Part shown: positions 5,489-5,716 of the stretch, piece after piece
Numbering within the stretch: position 1 is the stretch's first letter
How the letters are laid out: each line of letters opens with the position of its first letter
Assembly (NCBI GenBank): GCA_003557125.1
Contig: PWPN01000353.1
Location: 1-5,716 of the forward strand
Reading direction: 5' to 3'
DNA from: Phycisphaerae bacterium
GTDB taxonomy: Bacteria > Planctomycetota > Phycisphaerae > UBA1845 > PWPN01
DNA length: 5,716 nucleotides
Translations under genes and position numbers: made by a program
Notes under the pieces: model-generated
Databases searched by the model: none
The model's input: only the letters and a program-made list of their open reading frames with translations
What the model was told of the DNA's origin: nothing

Positions 5489-5686
5489 TCGTGCGTCATG
5501 GAAAATCGCGCGGCATGGAAGGGGCGGGAACGCGGCCCGTCAGCCGATTGTTCCGTTGCTTGAAAGACGATTCATTGTCACTTGCACATCGAAGTTTTAT
5601 CCGGACCTTGAAAAACTTGAATTTTTTTGGGGATATTCGTTTGAGACCGATTGCGAATCGGTTAGAATGCCGGCCATGACGCACGA
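5489..5686. mobile_element. MITE-like 198-bp segment with 13-bp terminal inverted repeats and GACA duplication
   Basis: TCGTGCGTCATGG (5489-5501) is the exact reverse complement of CCATGACGCACGA (5674-5686). Just outside each end stands the direct repeat GACA (5485-5488 and 5687-5690), as expected for a 4-bp target duplication. The interior encodes no convincing protein; the two opposing frames of about 62 codons across it have no recognisable features. It is richer in A/T than the rest, with a T7 run at 5622-5628. These are the hallmarks of a miniature inverted-repeat element moved by a transposase elsewhere. No family can be named. The alternative is a regulatory inverted repeat with a chance GACA match. 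Confidence 0.45.
5641..5668 (+). promoter_or_regulatory. sigma70-type promoter with palindromic spacer (probable operator)
   Basis: TTGAGA (5641-5646, 5 of 6), a 16-base spacer and TAGAAT (5663-5668, 5 of 6) form a good promoter directed to the right edge. The spacer is filled by a perfect palindrome, ACCGATT-GCG-AATCGGT (5646-5662), which a repressor could cover. The start codon of the next gene follows the -10 by 7 bases. A second possible promoter, TTGAAA (5608-5613) and GATATT (5632-5637), lies just upstream. Confidence 0.6.
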
Positions 5687-5716
5687 GACATGTGACGTTC
5701 TGGAGTTGCTCGAGGA
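5676..5716 (+). CDS. start of an unidentified gene cut by the right edge
   Basis: Only 13 complete codons are visible, reading MTHETCDVLELLE, too little to name a product. Support comes from the strong promoter directly upstream; no ribosome binding site precedes the ATG. With seven bases between the -10 and the ATG, transcription would begin at or next to the A of the start codon, so the mRNA is predicted to be leaderless. The ATG lies inside the right arm of the 13-bp inverted repeat. A later start beyond the window cannot be excluded. Confidence 0.4.
   Translation, partial: MTHETCDVLELLE

Noticed and set aside
5491..5684. two opposing frames of 62 codons, both starting MRHG
   Set aside because: The shared beginning comes from the inverted repeats at each end, not from protein homology. 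Neither has a ribosome binding site or known motif.

Overview
This GC-rich window (third codon positions mostly G/C) carries ordinary chromosomal genes on both strands. The gene mix suggests a Gram-negative-type bacterium from a high-GC lineage, and I favour a planctomycete. It combines ADP-heptose (LPS inner core) genes with an OpcA-like glucose-6-phosphate dehydrogenase assembly protein and an IscX protein. Weak or absent Shine-Dalgarno sites on some genes fit this. The taxon is an inference from gene content, not a demonstration.

Left part (1-1528, all minus strand): the N-terminal 85 codons of an OpcA-like protein run off the left edge. Upstream of it lies a complete Xer-type tyrosine recombinase, and upstream of that a 69-residue cysteine-rich protein of unknown function. 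The cysteine-rich protein and xerD are probably one transcription unit.

Centre (1661-3862, plus strand): a sigma70-like promoter precedes a two-gene heptose operon. hldE encodes a heptose-7-phosphate kinase fused to an ADP-heptose synthase, and gmhA encodes sedoheptulose-7-phosphate isomerase. Their stop and start codons overlap (ATGA). A G7 run just before the overlap is set so that a -1 slip would join the two frames. The pathway steps GmhB and HldD are not in the window.

Right part (3849-5259, minus strand): recO (recombination mediator) converges on gmhA with a 14-bp overlap. Upstream are iscX (iron-sulfur assembly adaptor) and a metal-sensing-type ArsR/SmtB repressor that may share a transcript with iscX. 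Three 15-bp tandem repeats lie in the recO leader.

Right edge (5260-5716): this mostly noncoding stretch holds the arsR promoter and a 198-bp segment bounded by perfect 13-bp inverted repeats. Those repeats are flanked by a GACA direct repeat, so the segment looks like a miniature transposable element. Its right end contains a strong outward promoter with a palindrome between -35 and -10. The first ATG of a gene leaving the window lies about 7 bp after the -10, which predicts a leaderless mRNA. This right edge is the least ordinary part of the window. I found no CRISPR array, no rRNA or tRNA, and no clearly novel multi-gene system.
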